From assembly GCF_900107815.1 (NCBI RefSeq), contig NZ_FNRK01000011.1, forward strand, positions 38,254-102,253: 64,000 nucleotides of DNA. Direction: 5' to 3'. The notes beneath the pieces are model-generated. The model was not told the origin of the DNA. It saw only the letters and a program-made list of their open reading frames with translations, and searched no databases. Shown one piece after another: positions 16,374-24,065 of this stretch. A program made the position numbers and the translations under genes. The first letter of the stretch is position 1, and each line of letters starts with the position of its first letter. This DNA is from Eubacterium aggregans. Lineage in GTDB: Bacteria; Bacillota; Clostridia; Eubacteriales; Eubacteriaceae.

Positions 16374-17282
16374 TTAAGACTGAAAATAGTCTTTGTATAT
16401 CTCCTCCACGCGATCCTTGCATTCCCGTTCAAATCGGGTAAAGCGCAGGAGCAAATCCTCTCCCCGGGGGGTCAATTCTGCCCGTCCGCCACTTTGGCCT
16501 CCCTGGAAACGCTTCACCACCGGTTCACCCATTTCCTTTTCCATCTTCCCTATCATCTTCCAGGCTTTGCTGTAGGATAAGTGCATCTGTTCGCAGGCCG
16601 TCCGAACCGATCCGGTTCTTTGGATGAGGTGGAGCAGCTGGGCAGTTCCAGGGCCGAAGAACACCTCTTCCCGGGCCAGGCTCACCTTAATGAGGGGCCG
16701 AAGGAATACCTGGTTATAACTTGCAATCAAGGCTTCGGTTTCCGTCCCCAAAGGCTTCCCGATTCCGTCATCCATGGTCGCAACACCTTTCACACCATAT
16801 CTTTTGGCTAGGGCAATCAGGGTTTCCGGGTCCTCTGCCGCCTCTACCGCCATCATCCCCGCCTTATCCATGCAGAGGGGATAGGGACAAGATCCCTCTT
16901 CGGTATCGGCCCAGGCAAAGGGTCTGGCCTCTGCCACCAGCCTTTCAATGGTCTCACCTTTAAAAAAAGGGGTCTGTACACTGGGGACGACAATCCCCTG
17001 GCACTGATTTTGAATCTCGGCGATCCCTTGCTTAAGGGTTTCCAGCTCCGATGTGGATTCATAATCCACATCCCGCATGCAAATCACACCGGTCCGCTCC
17101 ACGTGCCGTTCCAATTGATCTGCCTCGTAGCCAGTCATGACGACAATGGGCGAAACCTTTGCCTGTTGGAGGGTATAAATAATACGTTTGATGACAGAAA
17201 TACTTCCTGCCTGGACCAGTGGGGCAAAGGACCCCGACGGTGGAGGCTGTTTCCCGGCAACAATCACAGCACCAAATCCCAT
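16374..17282 (-). CDS. NTP-transferase-like domain fused to ModE-type helix-turn-helix
   Basis: A 302-residue fusion. Residues 1-190 look like a MobA/MocA nucleotidyltransferase fold (GFGAVIVAG, then VVMTGYEADQLERHV and VVPSVQTPFF). The usual GGxSxRMGxxK loop is replaced by AGKQPPPSGSFAPL, so catalysis is doubtful. Residues 205-295 are a ModE/LysR-like winged helix (LLHLIQRTGSVRTACEQMHLSYSKAWKMI, then KRFQGGQSGGRAELTPRG). ModE HTHs control molybdate uptake and cofactor genes. It stands at the head of the xdhC-moaA-mod gene block and diverges from moaC. A cofactor- or nucleotide-sensing regulator is the likely role; this is inference. Confidence 0.8.
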   Translation of the reverse strand: MGFGAVIVAGKQPPPSGSFAPLVQAGSISVIKRIIYTLQQAKVSPIVVMTGYEADQLERHVERTGVICMRDVDYESTSELETLKQGIAEIQNQCQGIVVPSVQTPFFKGETIERLVAEARPFAWADTEEGSCPYPLCMDKAGMMAVEAAEDPETLIALAKRYGVKGVATMDDGIGKPLGTETEALIASYNQVFLRPLIKVSLAREEVFFGPGTAQLLHLIQRTGSVRTACEQMHLSYSKAWKMIGKMEKEMGEPVVKRFQGGQSGGRAELTPRGEDLLLRFTRFERECKDRVEEIYKDYFQS

Positions 17283-17334
17283 AGCGGCCTCCTTTGTTGT
17301 GAATAATAACTTGTTCTCTTTCTAATATTTTTTT

Positions 17335-17363
17335 ATTATAAACCATGTTGACAAGGGTTGCAA
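17335..17363 (-). promoter_or_regulatory. Promoter of the NTP-transferase/HTH fusion gene
   Basis: On the minus strand, TTGCAA (17358-17363) and TATAAT (17335-17340) are 17 bases apart, about 50 bases before the start codon, which has GGAGG. Confidence 0.75.
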
Positions 17364-17485
17364 TCCTTTTTAAGGAAGATCGTCTCCATCACAAAAATTT
17401 ACTGTTTCTTCACGCCCGTCATCTTCCCCTTGTTTTTTATGTCCCCTGGCTTTACAATGAAGGTATTACTGAAATGGAGAAACCT

Positions 17486-17971
17486 ATGAACGATCAACTT
17501 ACCCATCTCGATGACCAGGGCAATGCCATCATGGTCGACGTATCAGCTAAGGTAGCCACCAGCCGGAAGGCCGTGGCCCAGGGCCAAATCCAGGTCATCC
17601 CGGCCATTCTCTCTGCCCTGACAGCCGGAGAAAATCCCAAGGGGGATGTCTTAGCCGCCGCCCGGATTGCCGGCATTATGGCCGCTAAAAACACCTCGGG
17701 GCTTATCCCCCTCTGCCACCCTTTAATGATTACCCACTGCACCGTGGATTTTGCCCTCGATGCGGCGGCCTCCACCATCACCGCCACCTGTACCGTCAAG
17801 GTTGGCGGGAAAACCGGGGTGGAGATGGAGGCCCTCACCGGGGTATCCGTGGCCTTGTTAACCATTTATGATATGTGTAAAGCCCTGGATAAGGGGATGG
17901 TCATCTCCGATATCCACCTCCTGACCAAAAGCGGTGGAAAAAGCGGTGACTTTGAATTTGGAAAGGAATAA
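17486..17971 (+). CDS. moaC: Cyclic pyranopterin monophosphate synthase
   Basis: A 161-residue enzyme that makes cPMP from the MoaA product. It has the family segments [34 protein letters not shown] with the catalytic His, and [21 protein letters not shown] with the end [13 protein letters not shown]. The start at 17486 has GGAGA five bases upstream; an in-frame ATG at 17474 overlaps that RBS. It is divergent from the fusion regulator and followed by mog four bases after its stop. Confidence 0.96.
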   Translation: MNDQLTHLDDQGNAIMVDVSAKVATSRKAVAQGQIQVIPAILSALTAGENPKGDVLAAARIAGIMAAKNTSGLIPLCHPLMITHCTVDFALDAAASTITATCTVKVGGKTGVEMEALTGVSVALLTIYDMCKALDKGMVISDIHLLTKSGGKSGDFEFGKE

Positions 17972-17975
17972 ACCG

Positions 17976-18467
17976 ATGAAAAAACGACTTGCCATCATCA
18001 TCGCCAGCGACAAAGGTGCCGCTGGCACCCGGGAGGATCAAAGCGGCCCAGCCATCGCTGGCTACATGGAAAACTTAGGCTATACCCTGGTCGCCACGGA
18101 TATCCTCCCCGACGAACGGGCCGTACTGGCCGCCCGACTGGCAGAAATTGCCGATGGGGGCCAGGCTGAACTGATTCTGACCAGCGGCGGCACCGGTTTT
18201 TCTCCCCGGGATTGTACTCCGGAAGCCACGGCCGATGTCTGTGAGCGCATGGCCCCGGGGCTGGGGGAAGCCATGCGGGCTTACAGCATGCAGTTTACCG
18301 GGCGGGCTATGCTCAGCCGGGCAACCGCCGGTATCCGGGGGACCACTTTGATTATCAACCTGCCCGGCAGCCCCAAGGCCGTGGTGGAATGCCTGGACTG
18401 CATTGCACCCCATCTGGACCACGGCATTGAGATTCTCACCGGTGCCGGCGGAGAATGCGCCAGATAA
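17976..18467 (+). CDS. mog: MogA/MoaB-family molybdopterin adenylyltransferase
   Basis: A 163-residue MoCF-biosynthesis domain protein. LTSGGTGFSPRDCTPEA is the conserved substrate-binding motif, and INLPGSPKAVVECL is the C-terminal signature. It activates molybdopterin with AMP before metal insertion by MoeA. AAAGGA precedes ATG 17976, four bases after the moaC stop, so moaC-mog is a two-gene operon. MogA and MoaB types cannot be separated by eye. Confidence 0.92.
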   Translation: MKKRLAIIIASDKGAAGTREDQSGPAIAGYMENLGYTLVATDILPDERAVLAARLAEIADGGQAELILTSGGTGFSPRDCTPEATADVCERMAPGLGEAMRAYSMQFTGRAMLSRATAGIRGTTLIINLPGSPKAVVECLDCIAPHLDHGIEILTGAGGECAR

Positions 18468-18498
18468 TCTGAAGATTTTTAAAAAACAATCAATATCC

Positions 18499-18550
18499 TT
18501 GACAGGCTAGCGTTTACTAGCTATACTAAAGAGAGCTAGTGAACGCTAGC
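18499..18550 (+). promoter_or_regulatory. Promoter with two nested operator half-sites for the TetR gene
   Basis: TTGACA (18499-18504), 17-base spacer, TATACT (18522-18527). A 17-base arm GCTAGCGTTTACTAGCT (18506-18522) fills the spacer, and its inverted copy with one mismatch lies at 18534-18550. Each arm also carries CTAG at both ends, so two dimers could bind. This would block the promoter directly. The TetR gene two positions downstream is the natural ligand. Confidence 0.8.
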
Positions 18551-18595
18551 TTATTCCCTTTTTGGATTTCACTGTATTGAATTATCGAGGATATA

Positions 18596-19684
18596 ATGGA
18601 AGATCTCACACTAAAGCAGTACTTAGAAGACGGTATCCGACACCTCTCCCAGGACATCGTAAAGGCCACGGTAAAAAATCCCCAGACCAGTCTGGCCATG
18701 GCCCGATTTGCTAAGGGCCGGAGGGCTGCCGAGGCCCGGCGGGAGGCCTACCAGATTCAGGGCACCCACGTTCCGCCCTTTCTCATCGCCAGTATTACCA
18801 GCCGATGCAATCTGCATTGTACGGGCTGCTATGCCCGGGCCGAGGGGGCCTGTGTGGATGGGTCGGAGGAACAGGGGATGGATGCTCCCCTCTGGAACCG
18901 CATTTTTGAGGAAGCCAGGGACCTGGGGTGCAGCTTCATCCTCCTGGCCGGGGGCGAGCCCTTCCTCCGCCCGGATGTCCTGGAAGCAGCCGCCACCCAT
19001 CCGGAGATTCTGTTCCCCATCTTTACCAACGGGACTCTTTTAACGGATAAGGCCCTGGATTTTCTGAAGAAGCACCGTAACTTAATTCCCATCCTCAGCG
19101 TGGAGGGGGACGCCACCCTCACCGATACCCGCCGGGGTGCCGGGATGTATCAGCGCCTGATGAACAGCATGACCACCCTCCATCAGCAGGGTCTCCTCTA
19201 CGGGACCTCGGTCACCGTCACCCGGGAGAATCAGGCAGTTGTCACCTCCCGGGACTTCCTGGATACCCTCACAGAGCGGGGCTGTCGGGTTGTTTTCTTT
19301 GTGGAATATGTCCCCATCTGCAAGGGTACTGGTGGTCTGGCCCCCACCCCAGCAGACCGTACCCGCCTGATGGCAGCCCTTCATGGACTGCGGGACCATT
19401 ACGATGACTGCATCTTCATTGCCTTTCCTGGGGACGAAGCCCGAAGCGGCGGCTGCCTTGCGGCTGGCCGGGGCTTCTTCCACATCAACCCCAAAGGCGA
19501 TGCCGAGCCCTGTCCCTTTTCCCCCTATTCGGACACCAATCTGAGACAGGCTTCCCTCTTGGAAGCCCTGCATTCAAAGCTTTTCACCCAACTGCAATCC
19601 CAGGGAACCCTCACCCAGGACCACGATGGCGGCTGTGTTCTCTTCGCCGAGGAGAATCAGGTGAAAGCACTGCTGGAGGCCTAA
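18596..19684 (+). CDS. Radical SAM protein with C-terminal cysteine motif
   Basis: A 362-residue radical SAM enzyme. The SAM cluster motif is SRCNLHCTGCY (residues about 68-78), with AGGEPFLRPD as the GGE SAM-binding segment. The C-terminal third contains GGCLAAGRGFFHINPKG and EPCPFSP, the start of a SPASM-like auxiliary cluster region that appears short. An unusual helical N-terminus of about 60 residues precedes the barrel. It is co-transcribed with, and abuts, a TetR regulator gene, under an inducible-looking promoter. The substrate is unknown; peptide, haem and cofactor modification are all possible. Confidence 0.85.
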   Translation: MEDLTLKQYLEDGIRHLSQDIVKATVKNPQTSLAMARFAKGRRAAEARREAYQIQGTHVPPFLIASITSRCNLHCTGCYARAEGACVDGSEEQGMDAPLWNRIFEEARDLGCSFILLAGGEPFLRPDVLEAAATHPEILFPIFTNGTLLTDKALDFLKKHRNLIPILSVEGDATLTDTRRGAGMYQRLMNSMTTLHQQGLLYGTSVTVTRENQAVVTSRDFLDTLTERGCRVVFFVEYVPICKGTGGLAPTPADRTRLMAALHGLRDHYDDCIFIAFPGDEARSGGCLAAGRGFFHINPKGDAEPCPFSPYSDTNLRQASLLEALHSKLFTQLQSQGTLTQDHDGGCVLFAEENQVKALLEA

Positions 19685-19685
19685 T

Positions 19686-20336
19686 GTGAAAACCCGGGAT
19701 AAAATCGTCATCGCCGCCCTGGATCTTTTTTCTGTGGGGGGATACAGCCGCGTCAGCGTCAAGGATATCGCCGCGGCGGTGGGCATTAAGGATGCCTCCC
19801 TCTACAAGCATTTCAAGGGGAAGGCGGCCATTTTTAATACCATCGTCACCGAAATGGGAGAACGTATGGCCGAGATGTCCCACCGGCTCTCCCTCCCGGA
19901 TGCCAATGAGACCAATGCCACTTCCTTCTACGCCGCCCTTAATGCCGATACCCTGGTAGCCCTCAGCCGGCAGGTTTTCCTCTTCTACTGGAAGGATGAC
20001 TTTGCCGCAAAATACCGGCGAATGCTTTCCATGGAGCAGTTCTATAACCCTGAAGTCTGCGCCATTTACCGAAAGACCTTCATGTCTGATGCCCTCGAAT
20101 ATCAAACCACCGTTTTCGCTCAGCTGATCCAATGCGGCGCTTTCATCCCCGGAGACCCCCAGGTCATGGCCATGAATTTCTACGCCCCCATTTTTCTACT
20201 CCTTAGCCGTTACGATGGCTTCCCGGAAAAGGAGGCTGAGGCCCTGGCCCTATTGGATGCCCAGGTCCGGGAGTTTTATCGAATTTATCGGCGGGGTACA
20301 GACACCCAACATAACACAAAAGCGTCGGGGCTTTAA
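19686..20336 (+). CDS. TetR-family regulator of the radical SAM operon
   Basis: A 216-residue repressor-type protein. The N-terminal HTH (residues 1-50) has FSVGGYSRVSVKDIAAAVGIKDASLYKHFKGK. The C-terminal ligand domain is not diagnostic. The start codon is GTG at 19686, overlapping the preceding stop region (TAATGTG), so it is coupled to the radical SAM gene. It probably represses its own operon through the 18506-18550 inverted repeats. Confidence 0.9.
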   Translation: MKTRDKIVIAALDLFSVGGYSRVSVKDIAAAVGIKDASLYKHFKGKAAIFNTIVTEMGERMAEMSHRLSLPDANETNATSFYAALNADTLVALSRQVFLFYWKDDFAAKYRRMLSMEQFYNPEVCAIYRKTFMSDALEYQTTVFAQLIQCGAFIPGDPQVMAMNFYAPIFLLLSRYDGFPEKEAEALALLDAQVREFYRIYRRGTDTQHNTKASGL

Positions 20337-20355
20337 GATAACCTTCCGACGCTTT
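20319..20355. terminator. Terminator between tetR and thioredoxin genes
   Basis: Stem AAAGCGTCGG (20319-20328) pairs with CCGACGCTTT (20346-20355). The loop contains the TetR stop codon. A short T-rich run follows on the plus strand and an A-rich run on the other side, so it can serve both convergent genes. Confidence 0.75.
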
Positions 20356-20372
20356 CGTTATTTTTAATGATT

Positions 20373-20681
20373 TTATTTTGCCAATTCCAGCACCGCATCC
20401 TTGGGGATGGCTCCAACGCTACGATTCACTAAAACGCCGTTTTTAAAGACAACCAGGGTGGGGATACTCATGACCTGGAACCGTCTGGCCAACTCCGGTT
20501 GTTCATCAATATTTACCTTAGCAACCTTCAGTTCCTTTTCTTCTCTGGCAATCTCATCCACAACAGGGGAAAGGGCCTTACACGGTCCACACCAGCTTGC
20601 CCAGAAATCCACTAAAACAGTTCCCTGATGCATGGTCACTTCCTGTTCAAAATTATCATTGGTTAATGTCGTTACACTCAT
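20373..20681 (-). CDS. trxA: Thioredoxin
   Basis: A 102-residue thioredoxin with the redox motif WASWCGPCK near residues 27-35 and the cis-proline loop SIPTLVVFKNG. It reduces protein disulfides in the cytoplasm. The start at 20681 has GGAGG seven bases upstream; an ATG two codons earlier is only one base from the RBS. It diverges from a flavin oxidoreductase gene and shares an almost symmetric promoter region with it. Confidence 0.95.
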   Translation of the reverse strand: MSVTTLTNDNFEQEVTMHQGTVLVDFWASWCGPCKALSPVVDEIAREEKELKVAKVNIDEQPELARRFQVMSIPTLVVFKNGVLVNRSVGAIPKDAVLELAK

Positions 20682-20709
20682 ATCCATACCTCCATATTTT
20701 ATTACTTTC

Positions 20710-20770
20710 ATTATACGCCCCAATCTTAAACTTATCGGTGACATTATCACATTGACACAGGGCGTATAAT
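20710..20770. promoter_or_regulatory. Symmetric divergent promoter region with GGGCGTATAAT arms
   Basis: ATTATACGCCC (20710-20720) and GGGCGTATAAT (20760-20770) form 11-bp inverted arms, giving a TATAAT -10 box in each direction, one for trxA and one for the FMN reductase gene. No good -35 is seen at either. The same GGGCGTATAAT string appears before the tungsten oxidoreductase operon (57290-57300). Confidence 0.7.
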
Positions 20771-20807
20771 AAAATAAAAGAAACATTAAAGGAGTGAACA
20801 ACCCATT

Positions 20808-21428
20808 ATGAAAGTATTATTAGTCAACGGAAGCCCCCATAAAAATGGCTGTACCCACACTGCCCTGAAAGAAGTGGCCTCAACCCTCGAATCCCAGAGA
20901 ATCCAAACCGAAATCTTTTGGCTGGGCAATCAGCCGATCTCTGGCTGTATCGGTTGTGGGGCCTGCAAAAAAACAGGCCGATGTTTTATTGAGGACTGCG
21001 CCAATATTTTCTCAGAAAAGGCAGCCACTGCCGATGGCTTCATCTTCGGCTCCCCCGTCCACTACGCCGCGGCATCCGGTGCCCTGACTTCCTTTATGGA
21101 TCGGGCTTTCTACGGGGGTAAATCTCCGGTGGGCGGTAAACCTGCTGCAGCCGTGGTCAGCTGTCGCCGGGGGGGTGCCTCCGCAGCCTTTGACCAAATC
21201 AACAAGTATTTCACCATCAGCAACATGCCTGTGGTGGGCTCCCAATACTGGAACCAAGTCCATGGTAATACCCCGGAGGAAGTCTGTCAGGATGCCGAGG
21301 GGCTGCAGACCATGCGGACCCTTGGCAATAACATGGCTTGGCTGCTGAAATGCATCGCAGCTGGCGCTGCTGCCGGAATCACCTTTCCCGAACGGGAACC
21401 CGGCATCCATACCAATTTTATTCGATAG
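20808..21428 (+). CDS. NADPH-dependent FMN reductase-type flavoprotein with Cys motif
   Basis: A 206-residue flavodoxin-fold protein. FMN-binding LLVNGSPHKNGCTHTAL is N-terminal, and GSPVHYAAASGALTSFMDRAF follows. Near residues 46-62 are CIGCGACKKTGRCFIEDC, six cysteines of which the first three are typical of iron-sulfur flavoproteins, so a [4Fe-4S] cluster next to FMN is plausible. GGAG precedes the ATG. It is monocistronic, ending at a strong terminator. Relatives reduce quinones, oxygen or small electron acceptors; the precise acceptor is not predictable. Confidence 0.85.
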   Translation: MKVLLVNGSPHKNGCTHTALKEVASTLESQRIQTEIFWLGNQPISGCIGCGACKKTGRCFIEDCANIFSEKAATADGFIFGSPVHYAAASGALTSFMDRAFYGGKSPVGGKPAAAVVSCRRGGASAAFDQINKYFTISNMPVVGSQYWNQVHGNTPEEVCQDAEGLQTMRTLGNNMAWLLKCIAAGAAAGITFPEREPGIHTNFIR

Positions 21429-21443
21429 AATGATCTTTCACCC

Positions 21444-21487
21444 AAAGAAAAAGCATCGAAGCCTTATGTCTTCGATGCTTTTTCTTT
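21444..21487. terminator. Strong 18-bp-stem bidirectional terminator
   Basis: Arms 21444-21461 and 21470-21487 are perfectly complementary around an 8-base loop, with A-rich and T-rich ends. It separates the flavoprotein from the convergent GGDEF gene. Confidence 0.9.
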
Positions 21488-21499
21488 AAGCCCTGGAAT

Positions 21500-22624
21500 C
21501 TACTGACGGCGGGCCTTAGCAGCATACAGGGCCCGGTCCGCCTTGGCAATGAAGTCCGGAATGTAGGAATACCTCGGGGTAAAGCAGGCGTAACCGATGC
21601 TTACCGAGATTGGGAAAGGCAGACATTCCGCTTTAGCTTTCAGGGCCATACCAATCTGATCACAGAGCCCTTGAGCTTTGGCTTCATTAGGGAACTCCCC
21701 CACCATGACAAATTCATCACCCCCATATCGGGCAATGAAACAGTTATTCCGATTACCAACATCCTGAAGGACCCGGGCGACATGAACCAAGGCAACATCT
21801 CCCTGGATATGCCCATAACGATCATTAATGGATTTAAAACGATCAATATCCATTATAAACAAGTACAGCTCCTGGTCATAACTACGAATTTTCCGGGCCA
21901 AATGCTCGAACAATTGATTTCGGTTATTGAGCTTAGTAAGGCTGTCTGTCGAAACCAGCTGTCCCTGGAAGTCAAGGAAAACCTGAAGGACCGCCAAGGT
22001 AATTCCCATACACAGCAGCGGTGTATTTGGACTGAAAATTTGAGCGACACTCCCAAGAAGTGGAAAAATGACGAATGAAGCCAAAGCTCGGTAACGGGCA
22101 CGCAAGGCATACTTTTCCTTCTGAAGAGATTTCCCAAAAGCACGAACGGACGTCACAATGATATAGCCGTAGGACAGCATCAATTGGAGAAGGAGCAAAT
22201 TTCCTTTCTGATAACGTCCAGTCTCATCAATATAGAAAAGCCATCCGGTCTGGACGGACAGAAGGGATAAAAGGACAAAAACAAACCAGGGAATGGCACA
22301 TAGCCATTTCTTCTCTGGTTTATTCACCCATGTACTCTGCTGGGAGGATTCAGAAAACAAGAACCAGAGAAAGGCCATGAGACCCGCCCCAGAAAAATAA
22401 AGACCTTTAATGACTGCACTCATCTGATAAGACACCTGAATATAACCAGAATCCATGAGCCCCCACAATAAATCCAAGGCCATAGTGACAATACCAATGA
22501 CCACTGTTTTAATGAAAATAGACCACACCGAATCCTCTGTAAAAACCCGCTGCATCTGCTGAAGAACGATAACAAGCAGGATAATACAAAATAAATTGAT
22601 TTCTGAATAAAGTAGTTGTGGCAT
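21500..22624 (-). CDS. Membrane-bound diguanylate cyclase (GGDEF)
   Basis: A 374-residue protein with about six to seven transmembrane segments in the first 200 residues and a C-terminal GGDEF domain. The active-site motif is RYGGDEFVM, preceded by MDIDRFKSINDRYGHIQGD, so it should make cyclic di-GMP from two GTP. An RxxD inhibitory site is not obvious. The start is ATG 22624 with AAAGGA five bases ahead. The membrane half probably senses a signal or the membrane state. The gene diverges from a small XRE regulator across a pair of palindromic operators. Confidence 0.9.
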   Translation of the reverse strand: MPQLLYSEINLFCIILLVIVLQQMQRVFTEDSVWSIFIKTVVIGIVTMALDLLWGLMDSGYIQVSYQMSAVIKGLYFSGAGLMAFLWFLFSESSQQSTWVNKPEKKWLCAIPWFVFVLLSLLSVQTGWLFYIDETGRYQKGNLLLLQLMLSYGYIIVTSVRAFGKSLQKEKYALRARYRALASFVIFPLLGSVAQIFSPNTPLLCMGITLAVLQVFLDFQGQLVSTDSLTKLNNRNQLFEHLARKIRSYDQELYLFIMDIDRFKSINDRYGHIQGDVALVHVARVLQDVGNRNNCFIARYGGDEFVMVGEFPNEAKAQGLCDQIGMALKAKAECLPFPISVSIGYACFTPRYSYIPDFIAKADRALYAAKARRQ

Positions 22625-22708
22625 AGGAATCCTTTCTGCCGCAGCGGGAAAAGTTTGTGAATCAACCTGCAATGTAGTGGCATCTCCATAGCTTCCTTGT
22701 TTTTATTA

Positions 22709-22750
22709 TAGAGTATATAACTCTATAAATCAATAGAGTATATTCCTCTA
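22709..22750. promoter_or_regulatory. Two tandem 17-bp palindromic operators between GGDEF and XRE genes
   Basis: TAGAGT-ATATA-ACTCTA (22709-22725) and TAGAGT-ATATT-CCTCTA (22734-22750), centre-to-centre 25 bp. They lie where both divergent promoters must be. The adjacent XRE protein is the likely ligand. Confidence 0.65.
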
Positions 22751-22784
22751 CGCTATGATTAACAGAGGAAAGGGGGGATAGCAT

Positions 22785-23009
22785 ATGCACTATTTAAAAC
22801 GAATTCGCGAACTGCGGGAGGACCATGATTTACGCCAATGCGATATTGCTGCGCTTCTCCATGTCGGACAAAAAACCTATTCGGACTATGAATTGGGAAA
22901 AACACGTATTCCCTTGGACTACGTATTAATTCTTGCAAAATTTTACAACGTTGATGCCAATTATATTTGTGGTATCTCCAATATTAAAAACCCATTTCCC
23001 CGACATTAA
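22785..23009 (+). CDS. Small XRE-family helix-turn-helix protein
   Basis: A 74-residue protein that is almost entirely one Cro/CI-type HTH: IRELREDHDLRQCDIAALL, then VGQKTYSDYELGKTRIPLD. It has no effector domain. The RBS is AGGAAAGGGGGG. It is divergent from the diguanylate cyclase gene, and two palindromes lie between them, so it may control its own synthesis and that of the cyclase. Confidence 0.88.
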   Translation: MHYLKRIRELREDHDLRQCDIAALLHVGQKTYSDYELGKTRIPLDYVLILAKFYNVDANYICGISNIKNPFPRH

Positions 23010-23115
23010 ATCCCGTAATCTCAGAACCTTCCATTTATTGCTGATGAGCATCAGGGTCGTTTTTACGGGGTCCCTTCGTTTCATCCTGGTCATCCGGCAA
23101 TCCTATTGTACGTAC

Positions 23116-23143
23116 TTTACATTCCCGATTAAAAGAGTACAAT
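23116..23143 (+). promoter_or_regulatory. Promoter of the sirtuin-macrodomain operon
   Basis: TTTACA (23116-23121), 16-base spacer, TACAAT (23138-23143), 25 bases before the ATG at 23169. Confidence 0.55.
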
Positions 23144-23168
23144 GGAGAAAAAAAGAAGGTGGTTTATC

Positions 23169-24065
23169 ATGAAGGATAACAGCATTTTCAACCTAGCTGA
23201 GGCTATCACCTGCGCCGATGCCATCGTCATCGGGGGTGGGGCAGGGCTTTCGGCTTCAGCGGGCTTTGATTATAGCGGGGAACGATTTACCCTGTATTTC
23301 TCGGATTTTGCAGAAAAATATGGTTTCCGGGATATGTACAGTGGCGGTTTTTATCCCTACGATTCCCGGGAGGAGCACTTTGCCTATTGGTCCCGATATA
23401 TCCACATCAACCGATACCAAAATCCACCAAAGCCCGTTTACCGGGACTTATTACGGATTGCCCAGGGGAAGGATTATTTTGTCCTAACCACCAATGTGGA
23501 CCACCAGTTCCAGAGGGCGGGCTTTGATAAAAAACGCCTGTTTTATACCCAGGGGGACTACGGACGCTTCCAATGCAGTACCCCCTGCCATCAGAAAACC
23601 TACGGGAACGCCGATACCATCTCCAAAATGGTTGAGGCACAGGGGTACAAAATTGACGAAAACAGCCTACTGACCTTGCCAGAGGGAGTCACGCCGGCAA
23701 TGGCGGTTCCCTCGGACCTTATTCCCCACTGCCCAAAGTGCGGAAAGCCCATGACCATGAACCTCCGGGCGGATCATACCTTCGTGGAGGATGCAGGCTG
23801 GCACCGGGCCGCCGGATGCTACTCCGATTTCCTCCGCCACCACCAGGGACTTCATGTCCTCTACTTAGAGCTGGGGGTGGGGATGAATACCCCGGGGATT
23901 ATCAAATACCCCTTTTGGAAAATGACCCAGGCCAATCCCAGGGCTACCTATGCCTGTGTCAATACCCAAGAAGCCTACGCCCCAGCCGAAATAGCGAGAC
24001 AGTCCATCCGCATTGCTGGTGATATCGGCATCACTTTAAAACACATTCAGGAGGTACTCCCATGA
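23169..24065 (+). CDS. Class-M sirtuin (SirTM), probable protein ADP-ribosyltransferase
   Basis: A 298-residue Sir2-fold protein. The NAD-binding segment is IVIGGGAGLSASAGFDYSG, where classical sirtuins have GAGxSxxSGIPDFR. TTNVDHQF replaces the usual TQNxDxLH, which matches SirTM. Zinc-type cysteines occur in CSTPC and CPKCGK. SirTM enzymes studied in Staphylococcus and Streptococcus ADP-ribosylate a lipoylated GcvH-like protein and the modification is removed by a linked macrodomain (established for those species). Here the macrodomain gene follows with an ATGA overlap, but the GcvH-L and lipoate ligase genes are absent. The start at 23169 has AAGGTGG upstream. Confidence 0.88.
   Translation: MKDNSIFNLAEAITCADAIVIGGGAGLSASAGFDYSGERFTLYFSDFAEKYGFRDMYSGGFYPYDSREEHFAYWSRYIHINRYQNPPKPVYRDLLRIAQGKDYFVLTTNVDHQFQRAGFDKKRLFYTQGDYGRFQCSTPCHQKTYGNADTISKMVEAQGYKIDENSLLTLPEGVTPAMAVPSDLIPHCPKCGKPMTMNLRADHTFVEDAGWHRAAGCYSDFLRHHQGLHVLYLELGVGMNTPGIIKYPFWKMTQANPRATYACVNTQEAYAPAEIARQSIRIAGDIGITLKHIQEVLP

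Noticed and set aside
17345..17485. Longer N-terminus for MoaC beginning at 17345
   Set aside because: The extension has no homology, overlaps the divergent promoter and lacks an RBS; ATG 17486 has one.
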